From Kineosporia succinea (lineage in GTDB: Bacteria > Actinomycetota > Actinomycetes > Actinomycetales > Kineosporiaceae): 64,000 nt of DNA. Position numbers and translations under genes: made by a program. How positions within the stretch are numbered: position 1 is the first letter of the stretch; each line of letters opens with the position of its first letter. The notes under the pieces are model-generated. The model did not search any database, had not been told where the DNA came from, and saw nothing but the letters and a program-made list of their open reading frames with translations. The stretch spans positions 7,561,241-7,625,240 of the forward strand of contig NZ_JAUSQZ010000001.1 in the NCBI RefSeq assembly GCF_030811555.1, in the 5' to 3' direction. Below are positions 46,110-54,791 of this stretch, piece by piece.

Positions 46110-46143
46110 GGGCGGCCGGCTTCCCTCGGGAACCCGGCCGCCC
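46110..46143. terminator. Bidirectional hairpin
   Basis: Stem GGGCGGCCGG, one mismatch, then TTCCC/GGGAA, loop TC. Between convergent stops at 46104 and 46156. Confidence 0.82.
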
Positions 46144-46155
46144 CTGGCACGGCGA

Positions 46156-46599
46156 TCAGCAGGCGGCGCTGATGTCCTCGTTCATGTTGATGGTGTAGCC
46201 CTTGCCGTCGCTGCCGGCACCGTCCCAGAACCCCGTCACCTGCACCAGTGAGGCCATTCTCGAATTGCCACTCACACCGAAGTGCCAGCCCGCCTGGGCA
46301 CTCGGCCACTGGGCCAGGTTGTAGAAGAACACCGCCGACCCGCTGTTGTTGATGATTGACGAGGTGTGGTTGTCAGCGGCCACACCGTTGTTGAACCAGT
46401 TGTCGCCCAGGTACTTCTCGCACCCGTTCTCCAGCGTCATCATGCCGCCCGTGTAGTTGGCGTTCTCGAAGAGACACACCTGGCCGGACTTGCAGTCGGA
46501 GGCCGCCGCCTGAGCGGTGGCCGGGCTGATCAGGGCCGTCACGGCCACGGACGCCACCGCTGCCGAGGCGGCCAGCGTGGCTCGCATTGCAAATCGCAC
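46156..46599 (-). CDS. Exported peptidase inhibitor family I36 protein
   Basis: 147 residues. Signal peptide (MRATLAASAAVASVAVTALI, cleavage after AQA), then a beta/gamma-crystallin-like I36 domain: CKSGQVCLFENANYTGGMM with paired Cys. I36 proteins are related to the Streptomyces metalloprotease inhibitor SMPI, although many may not inhibit proteases. GTG 46599 has AAGGA upstream. A second member is at 54201, and a trypsin-like protease lies near by at 49891. Confidence 0.8.
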   Translation of the reverse strand: MRFAMRATLAASAAVASVAVTALISPATAQAAASDCKSGQVCLFENANYTGGMMTLENGCEKYLGDNWFNNGVAADNHTSSIINNSGSAVFFYNLAQWPSAQAGWHFGVSGNSRMASLVQVTGFWDGAGSDGKGYTINMNEDISAAC

Positions 46600-46749
46600 G
46601 AACGATCCTTCCGTCGGAACTCCAGGGCGCGCAGTACGTTAGGGAGGGACGCTGGACGGCGGATGGACGAATTCTTGACCTCCACGTGCCCGGAAGCCGC
46701 AGTACCGTAACCGTGCCGTGCCCTGACGCACCCGAGGAGCCCCACCCCC

Positions 46750-49700
46750 GTGACCCGACCGTCCGAAATCCTTCCTCCGCGCATCGATCTCGCCGAGCTC
46801 GACCACCGCATCACCGCCTGGTGGAAGGCCAACGACGTGTTCGCGCGGAGCCTGGCCCGCACCGCCGACGGCCCGGCGTGGGTGTTCTACGAGGGCCCAC
46901 CCACCGCGAACGGCGCCCCCGGCACCCACCACGTCGAGGCCCGCGTCTTCAAGGACGTCCTCCCCCGCTTCAAGACCATGAAGGGATACTCGGTGCCCCG
47001 CCGGGCCGGCTGGGACTGCCACGGCCTGCCCGTCGAACTCGCGGTGGAGAAGGAGCTGGGGCTGACCGGCAAGCCCGACGTCGAGAGGGTCGGCGTCGCG
47101 TTCTTCAACGAGCGCTGCCGGGAGTCGGTGCTGCGTCACGTCGGGGAGTTCGAGAAACTCACCGACCGGATGGGCTACTGGATCGACCTCGAGAACGCCT
47201 ACGAGACGATGTCCCCCGAGTACGTCGACTCGGTGTGGTGGTCGCTCGCGAAGATCCACGCCGACGGGCGGCTCACCGAGGACTTCCGGGTCACCCCGTA
47301 CTGCCCGCGCGACCAGACCACGCTCTCCGACCACGAGGTGGCCCAGGGGTACGAGACCGTCACCGACCCCTCGGTGTTCGTGCGCTTCCGGCTCCAGGCC
47401 CCGCTGCGGGGGCAGCGGGACGTCGATCTCCTGGTGTGGACGACCACCCCGTGGACGCTGGTGGCCAACACGGCGGTCGCGGTCAACCCGGAGATCACCT
47501 ACGTGCTGGCGCGCACCCCGCTGGGCACCTTCGTCGTCGCCGAACCGCTGCTCGACGTGCTCCACGACGCCGAACCCGAGGTGCTGGCCCGAATTCCCGG
47601 GTCCGACCTGGCCGGGCTGCGCTACCACCGGCCGTTCGACCTCGTCGACATCCCCGACGCCCACATCGTGGTGCTCGCCGACTACGTCACCACCGCCGAC
47701 GGCACCGGTCTGGTCCATCAGGCGCCCGCCTTCGGCGCCGACGACCTCAGCGTCAGCCGGGCCCACAACCTGCCCGTCGTCAACCCGGTCGGGCGCGACG
47801 GCCGTTTCCACGACGACGTGCCCCTGGTCGGCGGCCTGTTCTTCAAGGACGCCGACGCCGTCGTGATCCGCGACCTCACCGACCGCGACCTCCTGCTGCG
47901 CGTGCAGCATTTCGAGCACCCGTACCCCCACTGCTGGCGCTGCCACACCCCGCTCATGTACTACGCGCAGCCGTCGTGGTACATCCGCACCACCCGCGTG
48001 CGTGACGCCCTGCTGCGCGAGAACGAGTCCACGACCTGGCATCCGGAGCACATCAAGCACGGCCGCTACGGCGACTGGCTCGAGAACAACATCGACTGGG
48101 CGGTGTCGCGCTCACGCTACTGGGGCACACCGCTGCCCCTGTGGCGCTGCGCCAATCAGCACGTCACCGCGATCGGCTCACGCCGGGAGCTGGGCGCACT
48201 GACCGGTCGCGACCTCTCCGGCCTCGACCCGCACCGCCCGTTCATCGACGAGATCACCCTCGCCTGCCCCGACTGCGGCGAGATCTCCACCCGGGTGCCC
48301 GACGTGATCGACGCCTGGTACGACTCCGGCGCCATGCCCTTCGCCTCGATCGGCTACCCACACGTGGAGGGCAGCGCCGAACTCTTCGAGAGAACTTTTC
48401 CCGCGCAGTACATCTGCGAGGCCATCGACCAGACCCGCGGCTGGTTCTACACCCTGATGGCCGTCGGCACGCTGGTGTTCGACCGCTCGCCCTACGAGAA
48501 CGTCGTCTGCCTGGGCCACATCATGGCCGAGGACGGACGCAAGATGAGCAAGCACCTGGGCAACATCCTCGCGCCGATCCCGCTGATGGACGCGCACGGC
48601 GCCGACGCCCTGCGCTGGTTCATGGCCTGCTCCGGCTCCCCCTGGTCGGCGCGGCGGGTGGGCAGCGGCCCGCTCGAGGAGATCGTGCGCAAGGTCCTGA
48701 TGACCTACTGGAACACCGCGTCGTTCTTCACCCTCCACGCTCACCGGGCCGGCGGGCCCCGGGCCGGTGAGCGTCCACCGCTCGACCGCTGGATCCTCGG
48801 CGAGGTGCACCTGCTGGCCGATGCCGTCGACGACCGCCTGGAGAACTACGACACCGCCGGCGCGGGGCGACTGCTGGCCCAGTTCGTCGACGACCTGTCC
48901 AACTGGTACGTGCGACGCAACCGGCAGCGCTTCGCCCAGGGGGATCCCGACGCCCTGGAAACGCTTTTCGAGTGCCTGGAGGTGCTCACCCGGCTGCTCG
49001 CGCCGATCGTGCCGTTCATCACCGAGGAGGTGTGGCAGAAGGTCGTGCGCCCGCGGCGTCCGCAGTCCGCCGAGTCGGTGCACCTGTCCACCTGGCCGGT
49101 GCCCGATCTGAGCCTCCTCGACCCGGAACTGCAGGCCCAGGTGAGGATCACGCGGGTGCTGGCCGAAACCGGCCGGGCGGCCCGCAAGACCGGGAAGATC
49201 CGGGTGCGCCAGCCCCTGGCCCGGGCCCTGGCCGGCGTACCGGCCGCGATCTCACCGGCGCTGCTCGACGACGTGGCCGACGAGCTGAACGTCAGAGAGC
49301 TGCTTCTCCTGCACGAGGCGGACGCCGTGGTCGACCATGCGGTCAAGCCCAGTTTCCGGCACCTCGGGCGGCGTTTCGGGCAACGGACGCCTCTGGTCGC
49401 CCGGGCGATCCAGGCACAGGACCCCGGCCGGCTGGCGGCGCAGATGCGCGCCGCCGGTACGGCGACGGTGCCCGTGGACGGCGTGCCCGTGACCATCGGC
49501 CCGGAGGATGTGGTGATCACCGAGGTCCCCCGCACCGGCTGGGTGGTGGAGTCGCAGCGCGGCGTGACCCTGGCGCTGGACATCCGGCTCACGCCCGAAC
49601 TGGAGGCCGAGGGGGTCGCGCGCGACGTGGTGCGCCTGATCCAGCAGGCGCGCCGCGACACCGGTCTCGAGGTCACGGACACCATCTCGGTCACCGTCGG

Positions 49701-49842
49701 GGCACCGACCCCGGTGCTCGACGCCGTGCGGGCCCACGACGACTTCGTGCGCGGTGAGACCCTGGCGGTGCAGCTGGATCTGAGGGACGAAGAGGCGGAG
49801 CCGATCCGGGTGGACGTGGAGAGGGCGACCGGAAATCTGTGA
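46750..49842 (+). CDS. ileS: Isoleucyl-tRNA synthetase
   Basis: 1030-residue class I aminoacyl-tRNA synthetase that charges tRNA-Ile. The HIGH-equivalent is in GPPTANGAPGTHHVEARV (about residue 49), the KMSKS loop is DGRKMSKHLGN (about 595), and Cys pairs CWRC and CPDC are likely zinc sites. The long C-terminal part and KMSKH mark it as the actinobacterial/eukaryote-like type. GTG 46750 follows GAGGAG. No T-box signature is seen in the 150 bases upstream. It stands among unrelated exported-protein genes rather than with divIVA or lspA. Confidence 0.95.
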   Translation: MTRPSEILPPRIDLAELDHRITAWWKANDVFARSLARTADGPAWVFYEGPPTANGAPGTHHVEARVFKDVLPRFKTMKGYSVPRRAGWDCHGLPVELAVEKELGLTGKPDVERVGVAFFNERCRESVLRHVGEFEKLTDRMGYWIDLENAYETMSPEYVDSVWWSLAKIHADGRLTEDFRVTPYCPRDQTTLSDHEVAQGYETVTDPSVFVRFRLQAPLRGQRDVDLLVWTTTPWTLVANTAVAVNPEITYVLARTPLGTFVVAEPLLDVLHDAEPEVLARIPGSDLAGLRYHRPFDLVDIPDAHIVVLADYVTTADGTGLVHQAPAFGADDLSVSRAHNLPVVNPVGRDGRFHDDVPLVGGLFFKDADAVVIRDLTDRDLLLRVQHFEHPYPHCWRCHTPLMYYAQPSWYIRTTRVRDALLRENESTTWHPEHIKHGRYGDWLENNIDWAVSRSRYWGTPLPLWRCANQHVTAIGSRRELGALTGRDLSGLDPHRPFIDEITLACPDCGEISTRVPDVIDAWYDSGAMPFASIGYPHVEGSAELFERTFPAQYICEAIDQTRGWFYTLMAVGTLVFDRSPYENVVCLGHIMAEDGRKMSKHLGNILAPIPLMDAHGADALRWFMACSGSPWSARRVGSGPLEEIVRKVLMTYWNTASFFTLHAHRAGGPRAGERPPLDRWILGEVHLLADAVDDRLENYDTAGAGRLLAQFVDDLSNWYVRRNRQRFAQGDPDALETLFECLEVLTRLLAPIVPFITEEVWQKVVRPRRPQSAESVHLSTWPVPDLSLLDPELQAQVRITRVLAETGRAARKTGKIRVRQPLARALAGVPAAISPALLDDVADELNVRELLLLHEADAVVDHAVKPSFRHLGRRFGQRTPLVARAIQAQDPGRLAAQMRAAGTATVPVDGVPVTIGPEDVVITEVPRTGWVVESQRGVTLALDIRLTPELEAEGVARDVVRLIQQARRDTGLEVTDTISVTVGAPTPVLDAVRAHDDFVRGETLAVQLDLRDEEAEPIRVDVERATGNL

Positions 49843-49890
49843 AGCTGCTGTCCAGTGCTCATGCAGTACGGCCACCTAACGTCGGGTTGC

Positions 49891-50970
49891 ATGAGCACTT
49901 CCACAGCAGCGAGGCGATGGGTCACCGGTGCGGTCCTCGTCCTGGCCGCCGGCACCCTCTCCCTGTCCACGTCCACCCCGGCCTCGGCCGCCACCACCGA
50001 AGGCCCGGTGGACGAGGTCGTCTCGGCCCCGGCCCCGGTGTTCCCCTCCCGTGCGGGTGAGCGTCGCGACCAGGCCGCTCTGGACCGCAACGGCGGCGAC
50101 CGGCGCGTGCTGGACTACTGGACCCCCGAGCGCATGAAGAACGCGACCCCGGTCCGGACCCCGCGGCTCCCCGCCCGCGAGGCCGCCCGGATCGGGAGGC
50201 CGGCGGCCGACGCCGGCCCGGAGGTCGTGCTCTCCGAGCCCGTGTCCCCCGAACCGTCGCCGACCGGTCGGGCCGCACCGCCCGTCACCAATTTCTCGCC
50301 CGTGAACGGAAAGATCTTCTACCGCAACGCCAAGGACGGAAAGGACTACATCTGCTCGGGTTCGGCCGTCAACAGCGGCTCGAAGCGGGTCGTGTCCACG
50401 GCCGGGCACTGCATGCACGCCGGGCCGGGCGGCACCTGGCACCAGAACTGGGTCTTCGTGCCCGGGTACAAGAACGGGAGCCGGCCCTACGGCACGTTCT
50501 CGGCCAAGACTTTCCAGACGCTGTCCGACTGGGTGACCTACGGAGTTACCCCCCGGGGCCTCAATTCGGACGTCGCCTTCGTCAGCACCTACCTGAACGC
50601 CGGTGGCCAGAAGCTGGTGGACGCGGTCGGCGGGCACGGCATCGTGACCGGCGGCAGCGAGTACGCCTTCGACGTCAGCATCTTCGGCTACCCGGGGAAC
50701 ATCAGCAGCGGAAACGTCATGCAGGCCTGCTACGGGAGCACCGGGCCACGCACGGATTCGGGGTACACGTTCTCGACCATCTACGGCTGCAACTTCGGCG
50801 GTGGGGCCTCCGGTGGGGCGTGGCTGAAGAGCTACAGCAACGCCGAGGGCTGGGGCTATCTCAAGACCATCACATCGTGGGGCCCCGTGGGCAGCACCGC
50901 GCACAGCAACGGCCCGTTCTTCGGCGGCAGCGTGAACTCCCTGTTCCAGGCGGTCAACGCCGACAACTGA
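49891..50970 (+). CDS. Secreted trypsin-like serine protease
   Basis: 359 residues. Signal peptide (RRWVTGAVLVLAAGTLSLST, cleavage after ASA), then a pro-region of about 110 residues and an S1-type domain. The triad reads His in STAGHCMH, Asp in LNSDVAFV and Ser in GGGASGGAW; Cys pairs flank the first and last. Family members cleave extracellular proteins and mature by propeptide removal. Start ATG 49891 gives the signal peptide; its ribosome site is weak. Followed by a perfect terminator. Confidence 0.87.
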   Translation: MSTSTAARRWVTGAVLVLAAGTLSLSTSTPASAATTEGPVDEVVSAPAPVFPSRAGERRDQAALDRNGGDRRVLDYWTPERMKNATPVRTPRLPAREAARIGRPAADAGPEVVLSEPVSPEPSPTGRAAPPVTNFSPVNGKIFYRNAKDGKDYICSGSAVNSGSKRVVSTAGHCMHAGPGGTWHQNWVFVPGYKNGSRPYGTFSAKTFQTLSDWVTYGVTPRGLNSDVAFVSTYLNAGGQKLVDAVGGHGIVTGGSEYAFDVSIFGYPGNISSGNVMQACYGSTGPRTDSGYTFSTIYGCNFGGGASGGAWLKSYSNAEGWGYLKTITSWGPVGSTAHSNGPFFGGSVNSLFQAVNADN

Positions 50971-51000
50971 GCCGGGCGGGCCCGAGAAGGCCCGCCCGGC
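50971..51000 (+). terminator. Hairpin after the protease gene
   Basis: Perfect 12-bp stem GCCGGGCGGGCC with a 6-base loop, immediately after the stop codon. Confidence 0.85.
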
Positions 51001-51058
51001 GGACTCTTCCGTGACGTCAGGCAATGAGACGTCAACGTCCCCGGCGCATCCTTCGGGT

Positions 51059-52342
51059 ATGAGCTGGAACGACCATGCCGATGGGGAACCCCGGGAGACC
51101 GGGCGCGGCCTGAAGACGCAGGAATACGGCTCCTGGGCCGACATCGATTCCGTCACCCGATCGTCGCAGGACCCCCAGACCCGCGCGACTGCCCCGAAAA
51201 GGCGGCGCCGGAGGCTCCAGGACCAGCCCGGACACCAGTTCCGCGGACGAGGGCGCCCGGCACGCCGCGGTTTCCGCCTCACCACCCGCCAGAGCGTGGC
51301 CCTGGTGGCTCTTCTCGCCAGCCTGACGCTGATCGTGGTGGGCACCGTGCGCCAGTCGCAGCACGAGAGGCAGACCCCGCAGGCCGGGACGGTCTCGGCG
51401 GCCGGGCAGTCCGACGCCCTGCAGCGTCCGCTCGACGGCCGTCTGGGCCTGTTCAGCGGCACCGACCTGAAGGCCACGCAGACGTTCGAGAAGTGGCTGG
51501 GCCGGGATCTCACGTTCGCCACGGTGTTCGGTGAGCGCGCCACCTGGAGCGACATCGCCGACCCGGGCCGGAACGTGACCATGTGGAAGGACAGTGGCTA
51601 CCGGATCGTGATGGCGGTGCCCATGCTCCCGGACACGATGGCCGCCACGAAGGTCGCCGCGATGGAGCAGGGGGCCCAGGGCAAGTTCAACGACCAGTTC
51701 GTGCAGCTGGCCGAGACCCTGGTCGAGAACGGCCAGAGCAAGGCCGTTCTGCGCGTCGGCTGGGAGTTCAACCTGAAGTCGTGGACCTGGGGCATCGACG
51801 ACCCGGGCACGTTCATCGCGTTCTACCGGCAGATCGTCGACGCGATGCGCTCGGTGGACGGCCAGCAGTTCGAGTTCGACTGGAACCCGAACAACGGCTT
51901 CAACCCCTACGACGCCAAGGACTACTACCCCGGCGGCGAATACGTGGACTACGTCGGTGTGGACGTGTACGACCTGCACAGCGGCATCTACCCCTACCCG
52001 CGGAACTGTGACGACTCGTGCCGGGAGGACCTGCAGAGCCGGGCCTGGAAGGAGAACATCTACGGCGGGCCGCGGGGTCTGGAGTTCTGGACGAACTTCG
52101 CCAAGCAGCAGGGAAAACCGGTTTCACTGCCCGAGTGGGGGCTGTGGGACGTCTACGCCGACCACTCCGGTGGCGCCGACAACCCGCAGTTCATCAAGTA
52201 CATGCACGACTACATCACCTGGGCACCGAACAACGTGGCCTACGCCGACTACTTCAACCTCAACTCCGAGTACGGCGAGCACAGCCTGACCACGTCGTTC
52301 CCGGACAGCCGCAAGCAGTTCCTCAAGCTGTTCGGCGGGTAG
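51059..52342 (+). CDS. Membrane-anchored glycoside hydrolase, GH26-like
   Basis: 427 residues. The cytoplasmic, basic N-terminus (about 1-75, KRRRRR) precedes one membrane helix (SVALVALLASLTLIVVGTV). The outside TIM-barrel has a likely acid/base Glu in LRVGWEFN and a nucleophile Glu in SLPEWGLW, as in GH26 and related beta-mannanase-like enzymes. GTG 51011 is an in-frame alternative start. Neither start has a good ribosome site, so a leaderless transcript is possible. Direct repeats GACGTCA at 51013 and 51028 lie in the promoter region. Confidence 0.78.
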   Translation: MSWNDHADGEPRETGRGLKTQEYGSWADIDSVTRSSQDPQTRATAPKRRRRRLQDQPGHQFRGRGRPARRGFRLTTRQSVALVALLASLTLIVVGTVRQSQHERQTPQAGTVSAAGQSDALQRPLDGRLGLFSGTDLKATQTFEKWLGRDLTFATVFGERATWSDIADPGRNVTMWKDSGYRIVMAVPMLPDTMAATKVAAMEQGAQGKFNDQFVQLAETLVENGQSKAVLRVGWEFNLKSWTWGIDDPGTFIAFYRQIVDAMRSVDGQQFEFDWNPNNGFNPYDAKDYYPGGEYVDYVGVDVYDLHSGIYPYPRNCDDSCREDLQSRAWKENIYGGPRGLEFWTNFAKQQGKPVSLPEWGLWDVYADHSGGADNPQFIKYMHDYITWAPNNVAYADYFNLNSEYGEHSLTTSFPDSRKQFLKLFGG

Positions 52343-52348
52343 GCTCTC

Positions 52349-52375
52349 GGGACGGCCCGGAACCCGGGCCGTCCC
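52349..52375. terminator. Bidirectional hairpin
   Basis: Perfect 12-bp stem GGGACGGCCCGG with a 3-base loop, between convergent stops at 52342 and 52384. Confidence 0.85.
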
Positions 52376-52383
52376 AATCCGTC

Positions 52384-53298
52384 TCAGCCGATCTTGCGGG
52401 ACAGGAAGTCGCGGATCAGCGGGAACACCTCGTCGGGGCGGTCTTCGAGCAGGAAGTGGCCGCTGTCGAACAGGTGGAACTCGAGGTCGTCGAGGTCGCG
52501 CTTGTAGGGGTGGGCGCCGGCGCCGGGGAAGATGGTGTCGTGCTCGCCCCACACCAGCAGCGTCGGCGGCTGCTTCGTGCGCAGCCACTCCTGGACGGCG
52601 GGGTACAGCGGCGGGTTGGTGCCGTAGTCGAGGAAGTAGTCGAACTGGATCTCGTCGTTGCCCGGCCGGTCGAGCAGGGCCTGGTCGATCACCCAGTTGT
52701 CGGGTGAGATCCGCGAGAGGTGCGCCATCGCGTCGGTGTACTGGAACCTGGTGAGATCCAGTGTGACCAGACGGCGCAGGGCCTCCCGGTTCTCCGGCGT
52801 GCGGTCGCCCCAGTACCGCTTGATCGGCGCCCAGAAGTCGTTGTCGAGCCCTTCGTCGTAGGCGTTGCCGTTCTGCACGACCAGCGCGGTGATCGCGTCC
52901 GGATCGGCCAGGGCCAGACGCCACGCGGTCGGTGCGCCGTAGTCGAAAACGTTCACGGCGTAACGGGTCACGCCGAGCCTGGTCAGCAGCTTCTGCACGT
53001 ACAGGGCCGCGTTGTCGAACGTGTAGTCGAACTGCGTGTGGTCGGGCGCCGCGCTCTGGCCGTACCCCGGCAGGTCGGGCGCGATGACGTGAAACTTGTC
53101 GGCCAGGAACGGGATCAGGTTGCGGAACATGTGCGACGAGGTGGGGAAGCCGTGCAGCAGAAGCACGACCGGGGCGTCGGCCGGCCCCGCCTCGCGATAG
53201 AAGAGCTCGAAGCCGTCGAGGTTCTCGGTCTTGTACTGGATGACGGGGACAGACACGGACACACTCCGGAATCGGGGGTCGGTAATGATTTCGACCAT
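52384..53298 (-). CDS. Alpha/beta hydrolase, haloalkane dehalogenase-like subfamily
   Basis: 304 residues. HGFPTSSHMFRNLIPFLAD is the oxyanion region. The nucleophile elbow is VFDYGAP with Asp, which places it near haloalkane dehalogenases and epoxide hydrolases; base His is in DSGHFLLEDRPDEV. GGAGG precedes ATG 53298. Two close homologues lie at 59747 and 60705. Divergent from another hydrolase at 53426. Confidence 0.87.
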   Translation of the reverse strand: MVEIITDPRFRSVSVSVPVIQYKTENLDGFELFYREAGPADAPVVLLLHGFPTSSHMFRNLIPFLADKFHVIAPDLPGYGQSAAPDHTQFDYTFDNAALYVQKLLTRLGVTRYAVNVFDYGAPTAWRLALADPDAITALVVQNGNAYDEGLDNDFWAPIKRYWGDRTPENREALRRLVTLDLTRFQYTDAMAHLSRISPDNWVIDQALLDRPGNDEIQFDYFLDYGTNPPLYPAVQEWLRTKQPPTLLVWGEHDTIFPGAGAHPYKRDLDDLEFHLFDSGHFLLEDRPDEVFPLIRDFLSRKIG

Positions 53299-53425
53299 AA
53301 CCGGGCCTCCGAAAGGGCGACAACCCCCGCCCCCGTGAAAAGTATTCATCCACAAGGAATCAACTACCTGTCAACGTCCCTGATTCAGGCTCCTGCCATA
53401 TCGGTCAACGGTCGAGGGAGATCCA

Positions 53426-54106
53426 GTGAGTACAGCAACCGTTCGCAATGTGGTTCTGGTGCACGGCGCGTTCGTCGACGGCTCCGGCTGGCGCGACGTG
53501 CACGACCAGCTCGTGGCCGAGGGTTTTGCCGTGCACATCGTGCAGAACCCCACCGAGTCCCTGGACGGTGACGTCGCCGCCACCCAGTACGTGCTCGACC
53601 GGCTCGACGGCCCGGCCGTTCTGGTGGGCCACTCCTACGGCGGCGTCGTGATCACCGTGGCCGGTCACCACGAGAAGGTGGCGTCGCTCGTCTACGTCGC
53701 CGCGTTCGCCCCCGACAAGGCCGAGTCGGTCGCCGCCCTGATCGGGACGCCCCCGGCCGACAGCCCGATCCAGGGCCCGGACGAGGGCTACCTGAGCATC
53801 GACAAGGCCCGTTTCCCGGCCGCTTTCGGGGCCGACCTGCCCGCCGAGCAGGCCCGCTTCCTGGCGAACTCGCAGGTGCCGTGGGGCGTCGCGGCCCTGA
53901 CCGGCACCGTGACCGACCCGGCCTGGCGGGTGAAGCCGAGCTGGTACCTGGTGGCCTCCGACGACCAGACCATCCCGCCGGACGCGCAGCGCGGTATGGC
54001 GGCCCGGGCCGGCGCCACCACGAGCGAGGTGGCCGCGAGTCACGCCGCCTACATCTCCCGGCCCGGTCACGTGGTCGAGCTGGTCAGGGCGGCCGCCGGC
54101 GCGTGA
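53426..54106 (+). CDS. Alpha/beta hydrolase, small esterase-like
   Basis: 226 residues. Begins VRNVVLVHGAFVDGSGWRDV, nucleophile elbow GHSYGG (Ser about 71), acid in SDDQTIPP and base in SRPGHVVELV. Resembles the compact esterase/salicylate-esterase-like group common in soil bacteria. GGGAG precedes GTG 53426. Divergent from the dehalogenase-like gene with 127 bases between, probably sharing a control region. Confidence 0.85.
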   Translation: MSTATVRNVVLVHGAFVDGSGWRDVHDQLVAEGFAVHIVQNPTESLDGDVAATQYVLDRLDGPAVLVGHSYGGVVITVAGHHEKVASLVYVAAFAPDKAESVAALIGTPPADSPIQGPDEGYLSIDKARFPAAFGADLPAEQARFLANSQVPWGVAALTGTVTDPAWRVKPSWYLVASDDQTIPPDAQRGMAARAGATTSEVAASHAAYISRPGHVVELVRAAAGA

Positions 54107-54200
54107 CGTCACTCGTTCTCCCGTAGTGCTGAAGTCCAGGGCCGTGGGTTCACCGCCGCCCCAGCGGCCGGCCCGGCCCCCGCGCATCGAAAGGTCACGC

Positions 54201-54626
54201 ATGAAACTCGTCGGTCGGATCGCCGCCGTCGTCTCCGCCGTGGTGCTGTCCGGCACCGCTTCGGTCCTCGTCTCCTCGCAGGCGCAGGCCGATACCCTGT
54301 GCCCGGAGGGGTACATGTGCATGTACGAGAAGGCCAACTACGGTGGGGGCCGGTACATCCTGCCCCGGCTCGCCAGCGGCGCCCCGTGCGACGCGGACTT
54401 CCGCGGCAAGAAGTTCGACAACGGCAACGCGCTGGACAATCACGTGTCGTCGTTCCGCAACCTCACCCCGTGGGCGGTCACGCTGTCGACCGGACCGGGC
54501 ACCAGTTCGCCCGTCACCAGGGTGATCTCGGCTCGGCAGCAGGCGCCAGGGCTGGATCCGCTGCCGGCGGAGGGCTCCCTGATCCCGGCGGTCTACCTGG
54601 ACGACTTCCTCTCCAGCGCCTGCTGA
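54201..54626 (+). CDS. Exported peptidase inhibitor family I36 protein
   Basis: 141 residues. Signal peptide (KLVGRIAAVVSAVVLSGTAS, cleavage after AQA), then CPEGYMCMYEKANYGGGRYI, the I36/beta-gamma-crystallin signature shared with the protein at 46156-46599. It ends with a conserved-looking terminal Cys (FLSSAC), as that paralogue also does (DISAAC). GAAAGG precedes ATG 54201. Role as a protease inhibitor is possible but unproven. Confidence 0.78.
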   Translation: MKLVGRIAAVVSAVVLSGTASVLVSSQAQADTLCPEGYMCMYEKANYGGGRYILPRLASGAPCDADFRGKKFDNGNALDNHVSSFRNLTPWAVTLSTGPGTSSPVTRVISARQQAPGLDPLPAEGSLIPAVYLDDFLSSAC

Positions 54627-54640
54627 GCACGGCATCCCCG

Positions 54641-54683
54641 AAGGAGCGGGGGACGGACCTCAAAGGCCCGTTCACCGCTCCTT
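54641..54683 (+). terminator. Hairpin after the I36 gene
   Basis: Arms AAGGAGCGG and CCGCTCCTT (9 bp) with a long loop containing ACGG/CCGT, followed by a short T-rich tail. Confidence 0.6.
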
Positions 54684-54791
54684 TCTCGTTCCCCAGCAGT
54701 GAACAATTTCTCCACAGGCGTTGCCTAGTCTCGGGATTCCGGGCCCCCTTTCCGGGCCCCTTTTCGAGCTCCCGTCCTCGGAGGACCCCTG

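Noticed and set aside
46600-46749. T-box riboswitch upstream of ileS
   Set aside because: No T-box consensus or extended specifier stem could be recognised in the 150 bases before the start.
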